Assembly: GCA_014378485.1 (NCBI GenBank)
Contig: JACMNO010000104.1
Coordinates: 1 to 44,332 of the forward strand
Length of the DNA: 44,332 nucleotides
Reading direction: 5' to 3'
From: Bacteroidia bacterium
GTDB taxonomy: Bacteria; Bacteroidota; Bacteroidia; B-17B0; Aurantibacillaceae
Positions 35,142-43,889 of this stretch are shown piece after piece. Numbering within the stretch: the first letter of the stretch is position 1; each line of letters begins with the position of its first letter. Position numbers and translations under genes: made by a program. Under the pieces are notes generated by a model. That model searched no databases and had not been told where the DNA came from. It saw only the letters and a program-made list of their open reading frames with translations.

Positions 35142-36394
35142 TACTCCAGTTTTGTCAGATCCAGCTCTTTAAGTTTAGGATTCAGTTTATTGACACCAAG
35201 CACAACTAAAATAGTCATGGTGCCACCAAAAATAATGGAAGGCACTAATCCCAAAAACCTTGCTGCAACACCTGATTCAAAGGCGCCTATCTCATTACTG
35301 CTTCCTATAAAAATACTATTCACAGCTGCCACTCTGCCCCTCATTTCATCAGGTGTGCACAATTGCAAAATGCTGTGGCGTATAACCACGCTGATGTTAT
35401 CGAATGCCCCTGTACACAATAACATTAAAAAGGCGAGCCAGTAATTAGTAGATACAGCAAATAAAATTGTAAATAAACCAAAAGCGGCAACCCCAACTAA
35501 TAAACTAATGCCTGCATATTTAGCCGGAGTTTTTACAGCAAGATAAAACGCCATTAACACGGCGCCAACTGCAGGTGCAGTTCTTAATAAGCCGTAAGCT
35601 TCAGGCCCTAAATGCAAAATCTTATCTGTAAAGGCTGGGATCAACGCAACGGCTCCGCCAAACAAAACAGCAAACAGATCAAGTGACAAAGCACTTAACA
35701 CCAGTTTGTTTTGAAACACAAACTTTACACCCACCATCATGCTTTGCAAAAATGATTCTTCTTTTCTTTTTACAAGCATAGGTTTAGATTTAATTAACCC
35801 GAAAAAAATAATAGCAAACAAAAACAACACGCAGGTTGTAGCATAACACCAATCAGCATGAAAGGAATGGTTATATCCATACAGCAGTCCGGCTATCACC
35901 GGTCCGAAAATTGAACCGATGTGCCAGGCGGTACTGTTCCATGTGGCAGACTGTGTATATAATTCCCTTGGAACAATTTGGCTCATAAATGGAGTTGTGC
36001 TAACTGCTAAAAAGGAACGGATGATCCCAAAAAAGAATACAACACCAAACAAAGCAAACATTCCTGCATCTTTTAAAATACTAAAACAGGAATTACTTAA
36101 TCCAAACAAAAATAAAGAGCCTAGGAATAAAGCAACGCATCCAGTCAATAATATTTTCCGTCGGTTAAATATGTCGGCTAGGTAACCGGAATAAAAAGAA
36201 GTAATTATAAATGGCAAAGCTTCTGTAAGACCAATTAAACCTAAAGCAAGTTCCTCCTTGGTGTATTCATAGTATATCTGAAGGTAAATAGTACTGAACT
36301 GCATTTGAATCGCCATCGTTAAAAAAAACCGGGCAAACACAAACCATCTAAATTCTTTATGTTTTAATATCTGGAACGAAGGTGAAAATGACAT
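35141..36394 (-). CDS. Major facilitator superfamily exporter
   Basis: The 417-residue protein has about 12 membrane helices and the MFS motif A variant GYLADIFNRRKILL. It resembles EntS/MFS_3-type exporters of drugs or siderophores; the substrate is unknown. It is divergent from radC with 55 bp between the starts and overlaps the TIGR02757 gene downstream. Confidence 0.88.
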   Translation of the reverse strand: MSFSPSFQILKHKEFRWFVFARFFLTMAIQMQFSTIYLQIYYEYTKEELALGLIGLTEALPFIITSFYSGYLADIFNRRKILLTGCVALFLGSLFLFGLSNSCFSILKDAGMFALFGVVFFFGIIRSFLAVSTTPFMSQIVPRELYTQSATWNSTAWHIGSIFGPVIAGLLYGYNHSFHADWCYATTCVLFLFAIIFFGLIKSKPMLVKRKEESFLQSMMVGVKFVFQNKLVLSALSLDLFAVLFGGAVALIPAFTDKILHLGPEAYGLLRTAPAVGAVLMAFYLAVKTPAKYAGISLLVGVAAFGLFTILFAVSTNYWLAFLMLLCTGAFDNISVVIRHSILQLCTPDEMRGRVAAVNSIFIGSSNEIGAFESGVAARFLGLVPSIIFGGTMTILVVLGVNKLNPKLKELDLTKLE

Positions 36395-36449
36395 TTAACG
36401 TAAAAGTATTATTTTAAAATTTATTAAAAAGACTTAATTTTAAACATTC

Positions 36450-37151
36450 ATGGAAGAAGTACCTTACAAACATCTAACAATTAAATCATGGGCAGAGGAT
36501 GATCGTCCGCGAGAAAAATTATTGACTAAAGGTAGGCAGGCACTTTCAGATGCTGAGTTATTGGCAATTTTATTATCATCAGGCAACCGCGATGAAACTG
36601 CTGTGCAATTAGCACAACGGATCTTGAATGATCATTCCAATTCCATCAATGAATTGGCAAAATTACAATTAAACGATTTAAGAAAATACAAAGGTGTTGG
36701 TGAAGCCAAAGCAGTGACTATTGCAGCAGCCCTGGAAATAGGCAGAAGACGAGCAGATGAAGCGATCGAGGATAAAATAAAAATCACTTCTTCGAAACAT
36801 GCATTTAATATTTTAAAATCCAAACTAACAGATTTACCACATGAAGAATTTTGGGTTGTATTTATGAATAGAAGTAATAGTGTTATTAAAACAGAATGCA
36901 TTAGCCGTGGTGGTATTAGTGGGACAGTAGTGGATATCCGTTTAATCTTAAAACCTGCGATTCATTATCTGGCCAGCTCAATCATTTTAGCACACAATCA
37001 CCCATCCGGTAATTTAAAGCCGAGCCACGAAGACATTCACTTAACCAAAAAAATAAAAGAGGCTGCGAAACTTATGGATATTGGCTTACAGGATCATTTA
37101 ATTATTGGTGACCAAGCCTACCTAAGTTTTGCTGACGAAGGGCTTCTTTAA
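36450..37151 (+). CDS. radC: RadC family (UPF0758) JAB/MPN-domain protein
   Basis: The 233-residue protein has an N-terminal helix-hairpin-helix region (LNDLRKYKGVGEAKAVTI) and a C-terminal MPN/JAB domain with the metal motif HNHPSG plus S and D (H182, H184, D195). The name comes from an old repair phenotype that was later disputed; the true role is unknown. No mobile element surrounds it, unlike many radC homologues. Confidence 0.93.
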   Translation: MEEVPYKHLTIKSWAEDDRPREKLLTKGRQALSDAELLAILLSSGNRDETAVQLAQRILNDHSNSINELAKLQLNDLRKYKGVGEAKAVTIAAALEIGRRRADEAIEDKIKITSSKHAFNILKSKLTDLPHEEFWVVFMNRSNSVIKTECISRGGISGTVVDIRLILKPAIHYLASSIILAHNHPSGNLKPSHEDIHLTKKIKEAAKLMDIGLQDHLIIGDQAYLSFADEGLL

Positions 37152-37211
37152 GTTATAAATTATGAGATCTGAGTTATCACATTTAATTTGAACAAAAACA
37201 TAAATAAAAAA

Positions 37212-37237
37212 CTCTTCGACTACGCTCAGAGTCACAA
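37212..37237. repeat. Copy of a CTTCGACTACGCTCAG intergenic repeat
   Basis: CTTCGACTACGCTCAGAG is followed by TCACAAA between radC and wecB. A closely related sequence, CTTCGACTGCGCTCAGG, occurs at 44245-44261. I recall this motif as a frequent intergenic repeat in Bacteroidota genomes; that is memory and was not searched here. Confidence 0.6.
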
Positions 37238-37245
37238 AAAATATT

Positions 37246-38406
37246 ATGATCAAGATAGTAACTATTATTGGCGCCAGGCCTCAAATCATTAAAGCAGCTG
37301 CATTAAGCAGAGCCATAAAAAATAGATTCTCAAATTCTATTTCGGAAATTATTGTTCACACTGGGCAGCATTACGATGAAAACATGAGTCAGGTATTTTT
37401 TGATGAGTTAGGTATTCCTGCACCAAATTATAATTTAAATACAGGAAGCGGAACCCATGGCAAACAAACTGCTTCAATGATTTCAGGTATTGAAGAAATT
37501 TTATTACAGGAAATACCACAGGCGATTGTATTGTATGGTGACACCAATTCGACCTTGGCAGGAGCCATTGCAGCCAGTAAAATTCATGTCCCGGTAATTC
37601 ATATTGAAGCCGGCTTGCGTTCTTTTAATAAATCGATGCCGGAAGAAATAAACCGCATCATGTGCGATCATGTTTCCACTTTATTATTTTCTCCAACCAA
37701 AACCGGTTTTCAAAACTTAGTGAATGAAGGATTTAATCCTAAAAGCAGCAAACCTTATGGTGCAGACAATCCAAAGATATATCATAGCGGGGATGTGATG
37801 TATGACAACAGTTTACATTTTAGCGATTTGGCTGAAAAGAAAACCGCTGTTATTTCTAAAAATAAACTTGAAAAAGGAAGATTTATATTAGCTACTATTC
37901 ACCGCAACAATAATACAGATGAACCAATTCGCCTAAACGCTTTATTCAGTGCCTTGTATAAAATAAGTGAGCAACATCAGCTGGATGTATTACTTCCTTT
38001 ACACCCAAGAACCGCTAAATTATTAGAATATAACCTGGACCAGGAATTACATCAAAAAATAAAAGGCAGCAAGCATTTTAAAATTATCCAGCCGGTATCA
38101 TTTCTAGAAATGATCGCTTTAGAAAAAAATTGTAAGATTGTAATGACGGATAGTGGTGGAGTTCAAAAAGAAGCGTTTTATTTTGAGAAACCGTGTGTGA
38201 TTCTTCGCCCTGAAACTGAATGGGTAGAGCTTGTAGAATGCGGAGCAGCTATTATTACGGACGCTAATGAGCAGAAAATTATTGATGCTTTTTCTGCATT
38301 AACATCAAAATCAGGAATGAAATTTCCAAAACTTTACGGAGATGGAAAAGCGGCAGAGTTTATCTGTGGAGAAATAATTGAAAATATACATTCAAATACT
38401 AATTAA
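37246..38406 (+). CDS. wecB: UDP-N-acetylglucosamine 2-epimerase (non-hydrolysing)
   Basis: WecB interconverts UDP-GlcNAc and UDP-ManNAc for surface polysaccharide synthesis. The 386-residue protein has the family blocks: IIGARPQIIKAAAL, HTGQHYDENMS, YGDTNSTLAGAIAA, HIEAGLRSFNKSMPEEINR, and the C-terminal donor site TDSGGVQKEAFYF and LRPETEWVELVECG. It starts 94 bp after radC, with a dispersed repeat in the gap. No wecC or other sugar-nucleotide genes lie beside it. Confidence 0.95.
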   Translation: MIKIVTIIGARPQIIKAAALSRAIKNRFSNSISEIIVHTGQHYDENMSQVFFDELGIPAPNYNLNTGSGTHGKQTASMISGIEEILLQEIPQAIVLYGDTNSTLAGAIAASKIHVPVIHIEAGLRSFNKSMPEEINRIMCDHVSTLLFSPTKTGFQNLVNEGFNPKSSKPYGADNPKIYHSGDVMYDNSLHFSDLAEKKTAVISKNKLEKGRFILATIHRNNNTDEPIRLNALFSALYKISEQHQLDVLLPLHPRTAKLLEYNLDQELHQKIKGSKHFKIIQPVSFLEMIALEKNCKIVMTDSGGVQKEAFYFEKPCVILRPETEWVELVECGAAIITDANEQKIIDAFSALTSKSGMKFPKLYGDGKAAEFICGEIIENIHSNTN

Positions 38407-38593
38407 TTAAGCGTGTTAAAGGCAAGGATTTTAAGGAAATAAAAATAATAAATTTACAGCCACACAATTAAAATAAAAATTAATGATGTACTATAATCAA
38501 TTAGATTCTCTTCATTTTTTCTCTATTCTATCTGTTATCTAAAACATTAAATCTCCTGAGACAACACAATTACCATTTTAGAACATTTCCCCC

Positions 38594-38684
38594 TAGGTAA
38601 TGGCGTACAATTCTATTTTTTTTAAGTAGTTTCTTAATTACTGAAATATTTTATAATCAAGAAACAGAAATAGAATTAGGTAAT
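38594..38684. repeat. Inverted repeat flanked by 8-bp direct repeats, possible MITE-like remnant
   Basis: AATTCTATTT (38609-38618) and AAATAGAATT (38668-38677) are inverted copies, with a second inverted pair GTTTCTT (38629) and AAGAAAC (38659) inside. TAGGTAAT occurs on both sides (38594-38601 and 38677-38684), as a target duplication would. In AT-rich DNA this may be chance. Confidence 0.3.
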
Positions 38685-38930
38685 AAAACATTTTTTCAAT
38701 CATTGAAAACATTTTTTTATCAGAAGAACGTTAAGAATTTTTCCGTTATATTATTTACAAGAACACCAATGAAATATTCCCTTACTTAGTCACTTTTACA
38801 AGTAACATTTTAGTAGCACAGAAAAATAATTTTATTGGAGACTTTAATCGTTTTTAGTCTATTGTTATAGAAGAGAAATTTTATATTGGGTGGTCGATTT
38901 TTATATTGTTAATTCCGAAAAAACATCAGC

Positions 38931-39116
38931 CTAAATTAGTTCAACCACAATCATAATAAAATGATTTAAATTACTTAAGCATTCAGTTTTAAATTCGGCA
39001 CGACTTTCAACACATTCAAAAAGTTGAGGAAAAATCTCATCATCTATTTTTATACTTTTAAATAACAGTGAAAATTTGGGATTCTTCTCAATATCCAATT
39101 CATCGCAACAACGCAA
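38931..39116 (-). pseudogene. Possible gene remnant
   Basis: This minus-strand frame codes for about 61 residues from a TTG (LRCCDELDIEKNPKFSLLF...) and stays open a further nine codons upstream, to a stop, without an ATG. The composition looks protein-like, but no family is recognised. It may be the end of a decayed gene or simply chance. Confidence 0.25.
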
Positions 39117-39364
39117 GGTTGATATTTGAATAAATTGTTGAAAATCTATTCAATAATAAATATTTAAAGATGCAAAAACGTAATACATATGATCCATAAA
39201 TACATTTAAATGGCTTATATCTTTTAATTTAATGAATCACACTAAAAGGCTTAATAACATTAAATTAAAGTTAAACATTGAGTTTGGATAGCTGAATAAA
39301 ATTCATAAGACCCTTTTACAACTAGCAATCGGTCCTGTATAACAAAATCCCTTGGATTAAACTC

Positions 39365-39372
39365 TAAATTTG
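39365..39372 (+). promoter_or_regulatory. -7 element for the SpoIIE-type phosphatase gene
   Basis: TAAATTTG, an exact consensus match, ends 14 bp before the ATG. The nearest TTG is only 10 nt upstream, so the -33 element is unclear. Confidence 0.5.
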
Positions 39373-39386
39373 CCATTTTAATTCCT

Positions 39387-40343
39387 ATGAAACAAAGCGC
39401 AAATATTAATTCAGAATACTTCTCAAAAAAGGAACACTACCTTGATGGGATCAATAATTCCATGACGGCGACCAAATTAGTGCAGTCTATTTATGATCAA
39501 AAAACAAATGACTATCAGGCTAACCTGGAATATTTAGTGAATGCAAAAACCACGGAGCTCAGCAAGGCGTTAACGGAAATTAAATCGCAAACCTTTGAAT
39601 TAACTGAAAGTATTAGTTATGCCAAACGGATTCAAAAAGCGATTATTCGAAATCCATCATCGATTAAAGATGTTCTTCCGGAGAGTTTTTTTATTTATAA
39701 ACCTAAAGATATTATCGGTGGTGATTTTTATCTGGTGGAAAAGAAAGAAGACAAGCTCATCATTGCAGTAGCAGACTGTACAGGTCATGGTGTGCCAGGT
39801 GCTATTATCAGTGTTGTTTGTGGGAACTCCTTAAAAAGAGCCATAAGAAAAACCGGTCTGTTCAATGCGGCTAGAATATTAGAACAAACCCGTGAGTATG
39901 TGATAGAAACATTTGAAGGGAGCGATGAGAGCATTAAAGATGGAATGGATATAGCACTCTGTATTTTTGATATTAAAAGTGGCATGCTAAATTATACCGG
40001 AGCCAATATTAGTTTACATTATACACACAACGGAATACTAAATGAAATAAAAGCAGATAAGCAACCGGTCGGTAACCATGTGATCAAACTTCCTTTCGCA
40101 AACCATTTGGTGCAGTTGCAAAAAGATGACATGCTTTATTTATTTACCGATGGTTTACCGGATCAGTTTGGAGGGCCAAAAGGGAAAAAATTCAAGTATA
40201 AACAACTGCGGGAACTGCTCCACACTATGGGAAATCTGCCTTTATCCGAACAGGAAGAAGTCATCAACCAAACCTTTGAGAACTGGAAAGGTGATTTGAT
40301 GCAGGTGGATGATATATGTATAGCTGGAATAAAACTTTTGTAA
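39387..40343 (+). CDS. SpoIIE/PP2C-type serine phosphatase
   Basis: The 318-residue cytoplasmic protein has an N-terminal coiled coil (about 10-85, ending in the SYAKRIQKAI linker typical of Bacteroidota SpoIIE proteins) and a PP2C-like SpoIIE domain. Metal-binding aspartates are visible: D113 in GGDFY, D130 in VADCTGHGVPG, and the late pair in FTDGLPDQFGG and QVDDICIAG. Such enzymes usually dephosphorylate anti-anti-sigma or other regulatory proteins. Related proteins often carry a long TPR or receiver domain in front; this one has only the coiled coil. The partner is not evident. Confidence 0.9.
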   Translation: MKQSANINSEYFSKKEHYLDGINNSMTATKLVQSIYDQKTNDYQANLEYLVNAKTTELSKALTEIKSQTFELTESISYAKRIQKAIIRNPSSIKDVLPESFFIYKPKDIIGGDFYLVEKKEDKLIIAVADCTGHGVPGAIISVVCGNSLKRAIRKTGLFNAARILEQTREYVIETFEGSDESIKDGMDIALCIFDIKSGMLNYTGANISLHYTHNGILNEIKADKQPVGNHVIKLPFANHLVQLQKDDMLYLFTDGLPDQFGGPKGKKFKYKQLRELLHTMGNLPLSEQEEVINQTFENWKGDLMQVDDICIAGIKLL

Positions 40344-40392
40344 AATGAAATTAGCCAACAATTAAGATTAAATTTATCCCAAAATAAATAGT

Positions 40393-40650
40393 ATGTGGAA
40401 AGAAGAAAATAATCAGTTAAGCCGTAGTTTTAAGTTTACTAACTTTATAGAAGCCTTTGCTTTTATGACAAAGGTTGCATTTGTTGCAGAAAAAATGAAT
40501 CACCATCCAAGTTGGAGTAATACCTATAATACAGTAAACATTACACTTTCTACGCATGACGAAGGGAATGTTGTTACTTCTAAAGATAAAAAGCTCGCAG
40601 ATGAAATTGATAAATTATTTAGTGGTGGTAATTCCATCTTCAAAAGCTGA
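40393..40650 (+). CDS. phhB: Pterin-4a-carbinolamine dehydratase
   Basis: The 85-residue protein matches the PCD/DCoH family, with the active-site run [20 protein letters not shown] and the C-terminal [12 protein letters not shown]. It recycles the pterin cofactor of aromatic amino acid hydroxylases; no such hydroxylase is in the window. It is 49 bp downstream of the phosphatase gene and ends at a strong terminator. Confidence 0.92.
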   Translation: MWKEENNQLSRSFKFTNFIEAFAFMTKVAFVAEKMNHHPSWSNTYNTVNITLSTHDEGNVVTSKDKKLADEIDKLFSGGNSIFKS

Positions 40651-40677
40651 TCCTTGTTTAGTGCTATTCGATTCATA

Positions 40678-40706
40678 AAAAAGCCCCGCTACCAATGGGG
40701 CTTTTT
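40678..40706 (+). terminator. Terminator after phhB
   Basis: A perfect 10-bp stem, AAAAAGCCCC / GGGGCTTTTT, with a 9-nt loop starts 28 bp past the stop and ends in a T tract. Confidence 0.9.
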
Positions 40707-40882
40707 AATATTTTTAATGTTATAGTTAATACTTATACTTTACCTTAATAATACATATAAGCCGTCGTACAAAAAATATTACCTCCATAAAATCTACAAA
40801 ATTATGGTGTAATTGGTTAAAAAAAAAGCTATAGGCTTACAATTATCAGGCGTATTTTAAATTCAAAATTAGACGAAAACAA

Positions 40883-40913
40883 TTGACACCTTAAAATTAT
40901 TTAGCTAGCTTAG
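40883..40913 (+). promoter_or_regulatory. Likely promoter of the metalloprotease gene
   Basis: TTG (40883-40885), 20 nt, TAGCTTAG (40906-40913). The -7 element has one mismatch to TAnnTTTG. It lies 21 bp before the ATG. Confidence 0.5.
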
Positions 40914-40934
40914 ATTAAATTAATATAAAGGCGC

Positions 40935-43889
40935 ATGCGAAAAAATTACTTTACCACCATCATTACAACTCTCTCCGCATTCTTCGTTATGAATGCAATG
41001 GCTCAATCATCAGACGAAGCCATGTGGATCAAAATTTCTTCAAAAGAAATTCCCGGCGAAAAGGTAAGGAGAAACTCTTTTCCTTCCGATTATCATATGT
41101 TTCAACTCAATTTAAATTTATTGAAATCAAGGTTAGTGAATGCTCCTGTTTTATTTTCTAACTCCACACAGCCTGCATTGGTTCTGGAATTTCCAAACGC
41201 CGATGGTAATTATGAAAAATTCAGGGTTTATGAATCTTCTATTATGGAGTCCGCACTGGAAGCAAAGTTTCCAATGATCAAAACCTATGCAGCCCAAGGT
41301 ATTGATGATCCAACTGCTACCATGCGTTTCAGTGTAACACAATTCGGTTTACATACAATGTCTATTTCAGGAATAAAAAGCACTAATTTTATCGACCCTT
41401 ATACTACCAACCTTGCCACGTACATAGTTTATGACCGAAACGCTTTAAGCGCGAATCCTCAGACCTTTGAATGCTTAACGGATGAAAGTGTTAATTTACC
41501 TTCATTACAAAAAAATAACGGAGATGGTTTGTTATTGGTACAAAATATAAATGACCAGAAATTAAGAACTTATCGTTTGGCCCAATCCTGTACCGGTGAG
41601 TATGGTGCTATTTTTATGGGCACCGGTACGGTTGCTCAACAAAAAGCAAATGTACAGGCTCAAATGGCGATCACTATGAACCGTGTAAACGGAGTATATG
41701 AAAGAGACCTGTCCATTCACATGAACTTTATCCCAAATAATGATTTAATCATTTATTTAAGTGCGACCACAGATCCATGGACAAATGAATGGAATACAAA
41801 GACAGCGCAAACCATTGATGCTGTTATTGGGGTTGTCAATTACGATATAGGTCATAATTTTAATACTACAGGTGGCGGAAACGCAGGTTGTTTATCCTGT
41901 GTTTGTTTAAGCAGTTCTCAGTCTTCTACTCATAAAGGGAGAGGATATACCGGAAGTACTAATCCAACAGGCGATGCTTTTGACATTGATTACGTAGCCC
42001 ATGAAATGGGCCACCAGTATGGCGGATATCATGTAATGAATACATGCAGCCGTAGTGGAAACGGAGCTACAGAAGTAGAACCTGCCAGCGGAAGTTCGAT
42101 CATGGGATATGCAGGAATTTGTTCTTCGAATGTCCAGAATAACAGCCATGATGATTTTAATTATGTAAACATTCGTGATATCAGCGTTAATATTAAAACA
42201 GGCAACAGCACTTGTGCTGCTATCACTACGTTAACCAATACGCCTCCAACAGCCAGCGCCGGATTGGATTATACAGTTCCAATTTCAACCGCATATATTT
42301 TAGAGGGAACGGGTACTGATGTTGATGGAGTATCTTCTTTAACCTATAATTGGTGTCAGAATGATCCTACCCAATCACCGGGCAATGCAGCACCGCTTTC
42401 AACTTATAGTGTAGGGCCTTTATATAGAGCTATTCCTCCAACTATTTCACCTAACCGTTATATGCCTGCCTTAACAACAGTATTAAATAACACCCTAAAT
42501 TCTACCTGGGAAAAAACACCATCGGTAGCAAGAACGATGAACTTTTCATTTATTGTGAGGGATAATAGTGTTGGTGCCGGACAAACAGCTTCCGACCTTA
42601 TGAAGGTAACCGTTAGTTCAGCTGCAGGGCCATTTTCAGTGACATCTCAAAATACTGCTACAACCTGGACAGCCGCAACTACACAAACTGTTACCTGGAA
42701 TGTAGCCAATACAAACACCGGCGCTGTTAATACACCAAGCGTGAATATATTTTTGTCAACCAATGGAGGCACTCTTTATCCAATTACACTTGTTGCCAAT
42801 GTTCCAAATAATGGAACCGCAGTTATAACTGTTCCTTCCCTTACCACTACAACAGGCCGTTTAATGGTACGTGGTGCCGGGAATATTTTTTTCGATATCA
42901 ATAATGCAGCTTTGACTATTGTTGCAGCTCCTAATTCATCACCCGTTTCCAGCTTCAGTGTTGCTTCTTCTAACTTGTGTACTTCATCAAGTATTCAGTT
43001 AAACGATCAATCATTAAATGCACCAACTTCATGGACCTGGACAGCAACTTCAGGAACAGGTGTTGCATTTTCAAATACAAACGCTCAAAATCCAACAGTA
43101 ACATTTGCCAACGCAGGAACATATACTATTTCATTAATTTCTAAAAACACTGCAGGGCAAAACACATCGAGTCAAACAGCAACCGTTATTGCTACTCCTA
43201 TTGTGGCCGTAAACAGTTCAACTATATGTTCAGGAAATTCAACTGTTTTAACGGCATCGGGTGCTATAACCTATAGTTGGAATACTTCAGCGTCTTCTAA
43301 CAGTATTTCCGTTTCACCAGGCTCTAATGCCACATATACAGTTATTGGCACAAGCAACGGATGTACTGATACTAAAGTTGCAAATGTCGTTGTCAATAAT
43401 CTACCTATTGTGTCGTTGGCATTAAGTTCAACATTAGTATGCACCAGCGATGTTACTGTAAATTTAGTTGGAACACCAACAGGCGGCAGCTTTTCGGGAA
43501 TAGGGGTTACAGGAAATTCATTTGATCCTTCTGCTTCAGGAGCAGGTAATTTTGCCATTGTTTATAGTTATACGGATGGAAATAGTTGCTCCAATACAGA
43601 TGGAAAAACAATTGGCGTGAATGTTTGTACAGGTATTTCCGAATTATCAAATGGTGTGTTTATAACCTATCCAAATCCCACAAATGGAATCTTTTATATC
43701 GACTATGACACTGTTATTAGCAGTGCTATTGAAATTGAAGTGTTTGATGCCATCGGGAAATTAGTGTTAACCCAAACAGCCACAACTAATCATTCCTACA
43801 TTTCATTAGAGCATTTTTCTAAAGGGATTTATCATGTACGTTTAAAAAATAATCATTCCTATTCCATCATTAGAGTGATAAGGGAATAA
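40935..43889 (+). CDS. Secreted reprolysin-like zinc metalloprotease with T9SS type A domain
   Basis: The 984-residue protein has a signal peptide (about 1-23), a propeptide (about 24-200), an M12B-like catalytic domain with the zinc motif HEMGHQYGGYH (H356, E357, H360, H366) and the Met-turn SIMGYAG, then beta-rich domains (a PKD-like module, SFSVASSNLCTSSS, and an Ig-like module, NSSTICSGNSTVL). The last ~75 residues (ITYPNPTNGIFYIDYD ... GIYHVRLKNNHS) are a type A T9SS sorting domain. It should be exported to the surface or medium to digest proteins. Its Ig-like module belongs to the same class as those in the adhesins of this window. Confidence 0.94.
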   Translation: MRKNYFTTIITTLSAFFVMNAMAQSSDEAMWIKISSKEIPGEKVRRNSFPSDYHMFQLNLNLLKSRLVNAPVLFSNSTQPALVLEFPNADGNYEKFRVYESSIMESALEAKFPMIKTYAAQGIDDPTATMRFSVTQFGLHTMSISGIKSTNFIDPYTTNLATYIVYDRNALSANPQTFECLTDESVNLPSLQKNNGDGLLLVQNINDQKLRTYRLAQSCTGEYGAIFMGTGTVAQQKANVQAQMAITMNRVNGVYERDLSIHMNFIPNNDLIIYLSATTDPWTNEWNTKTAQTIDAVIGVVNYDIGHNFNTTGGGNAGCLSCVCLSSSQSSTHKGRGYTGSTNPTGDAFDIDYVAHEMGHQYGGYHVMNTCSRSGNGATEVEPASGSSIMGYAGICSSNVQNNSHDDFNYVNIRDISVNIKTGNSTCAAITTLTNTPPTASAGLDYTVPISTAYILEGTGTDVDGVSSLTYNWCQNDPTQSPGNAAPLSTYSVGPLYRAIPPTISPNRYMPALTTVLNNTLNSTWEKTPSVARTMNFSFIVRDNSVGAGQTASDLMKVTVSSAAGPFSVTSQNTATTWTAATTQTVTWNVANTNTGAVNTPSVNIFLSTNGGTLYPITLVANVPNNGTAVITVPSLTTTTGRLMVRGAGNIFFDINNAALTIVAAPNSSPVSSFSVASSNLCTSSSIQLNDQSLNAPTSWTWTATSGTGVAFSNTNAQNPTVTFANAGTYTISLISKNTAGQNTSSQTATVIATPIVAVNSSTICSGNSTVLTASGAITYSWNTSASSNSISVSPGSNATYTVIGTSNGCTDTKVANVVVNNLPIVSLALSSTLVCTSDVTVNLVGTPTGGSFSGIGVTGNSFDPSASGAGNFAIVYSYTDGNSCSNTDGKTIGVNVCTGISELSNGVFITYPNPTNGIFYIDYDTVISSAIEIEVFDAIGKLVLTQTATTNHSYISLEHFSKGIYHVRLKNNHSYSIIRVIRE

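Larger units (their letters stand above)
38407..39386. other. 980-bp gene desert with possible decayed sequence
   Basis: No confident gene is seen. The region is very AT-rich and contains a short palindrome (TTTTCAAT-C-ATTGAAAA, 38693-38709), an inverted repeat flanked by direct repeats (38594-38684), and a minus-strand frame of about 70 codons (38931-39140) without an ATG. The last part carries the likely promoter of the next gene. Confidence 0.5.

Noticed and set aside
36450..37151. radC as a marker of a mobile element
   Set aside because: No transposase, integrase, attachment site or phage gene lies nearby, and flanking genes are ordinary chromosomal ones.
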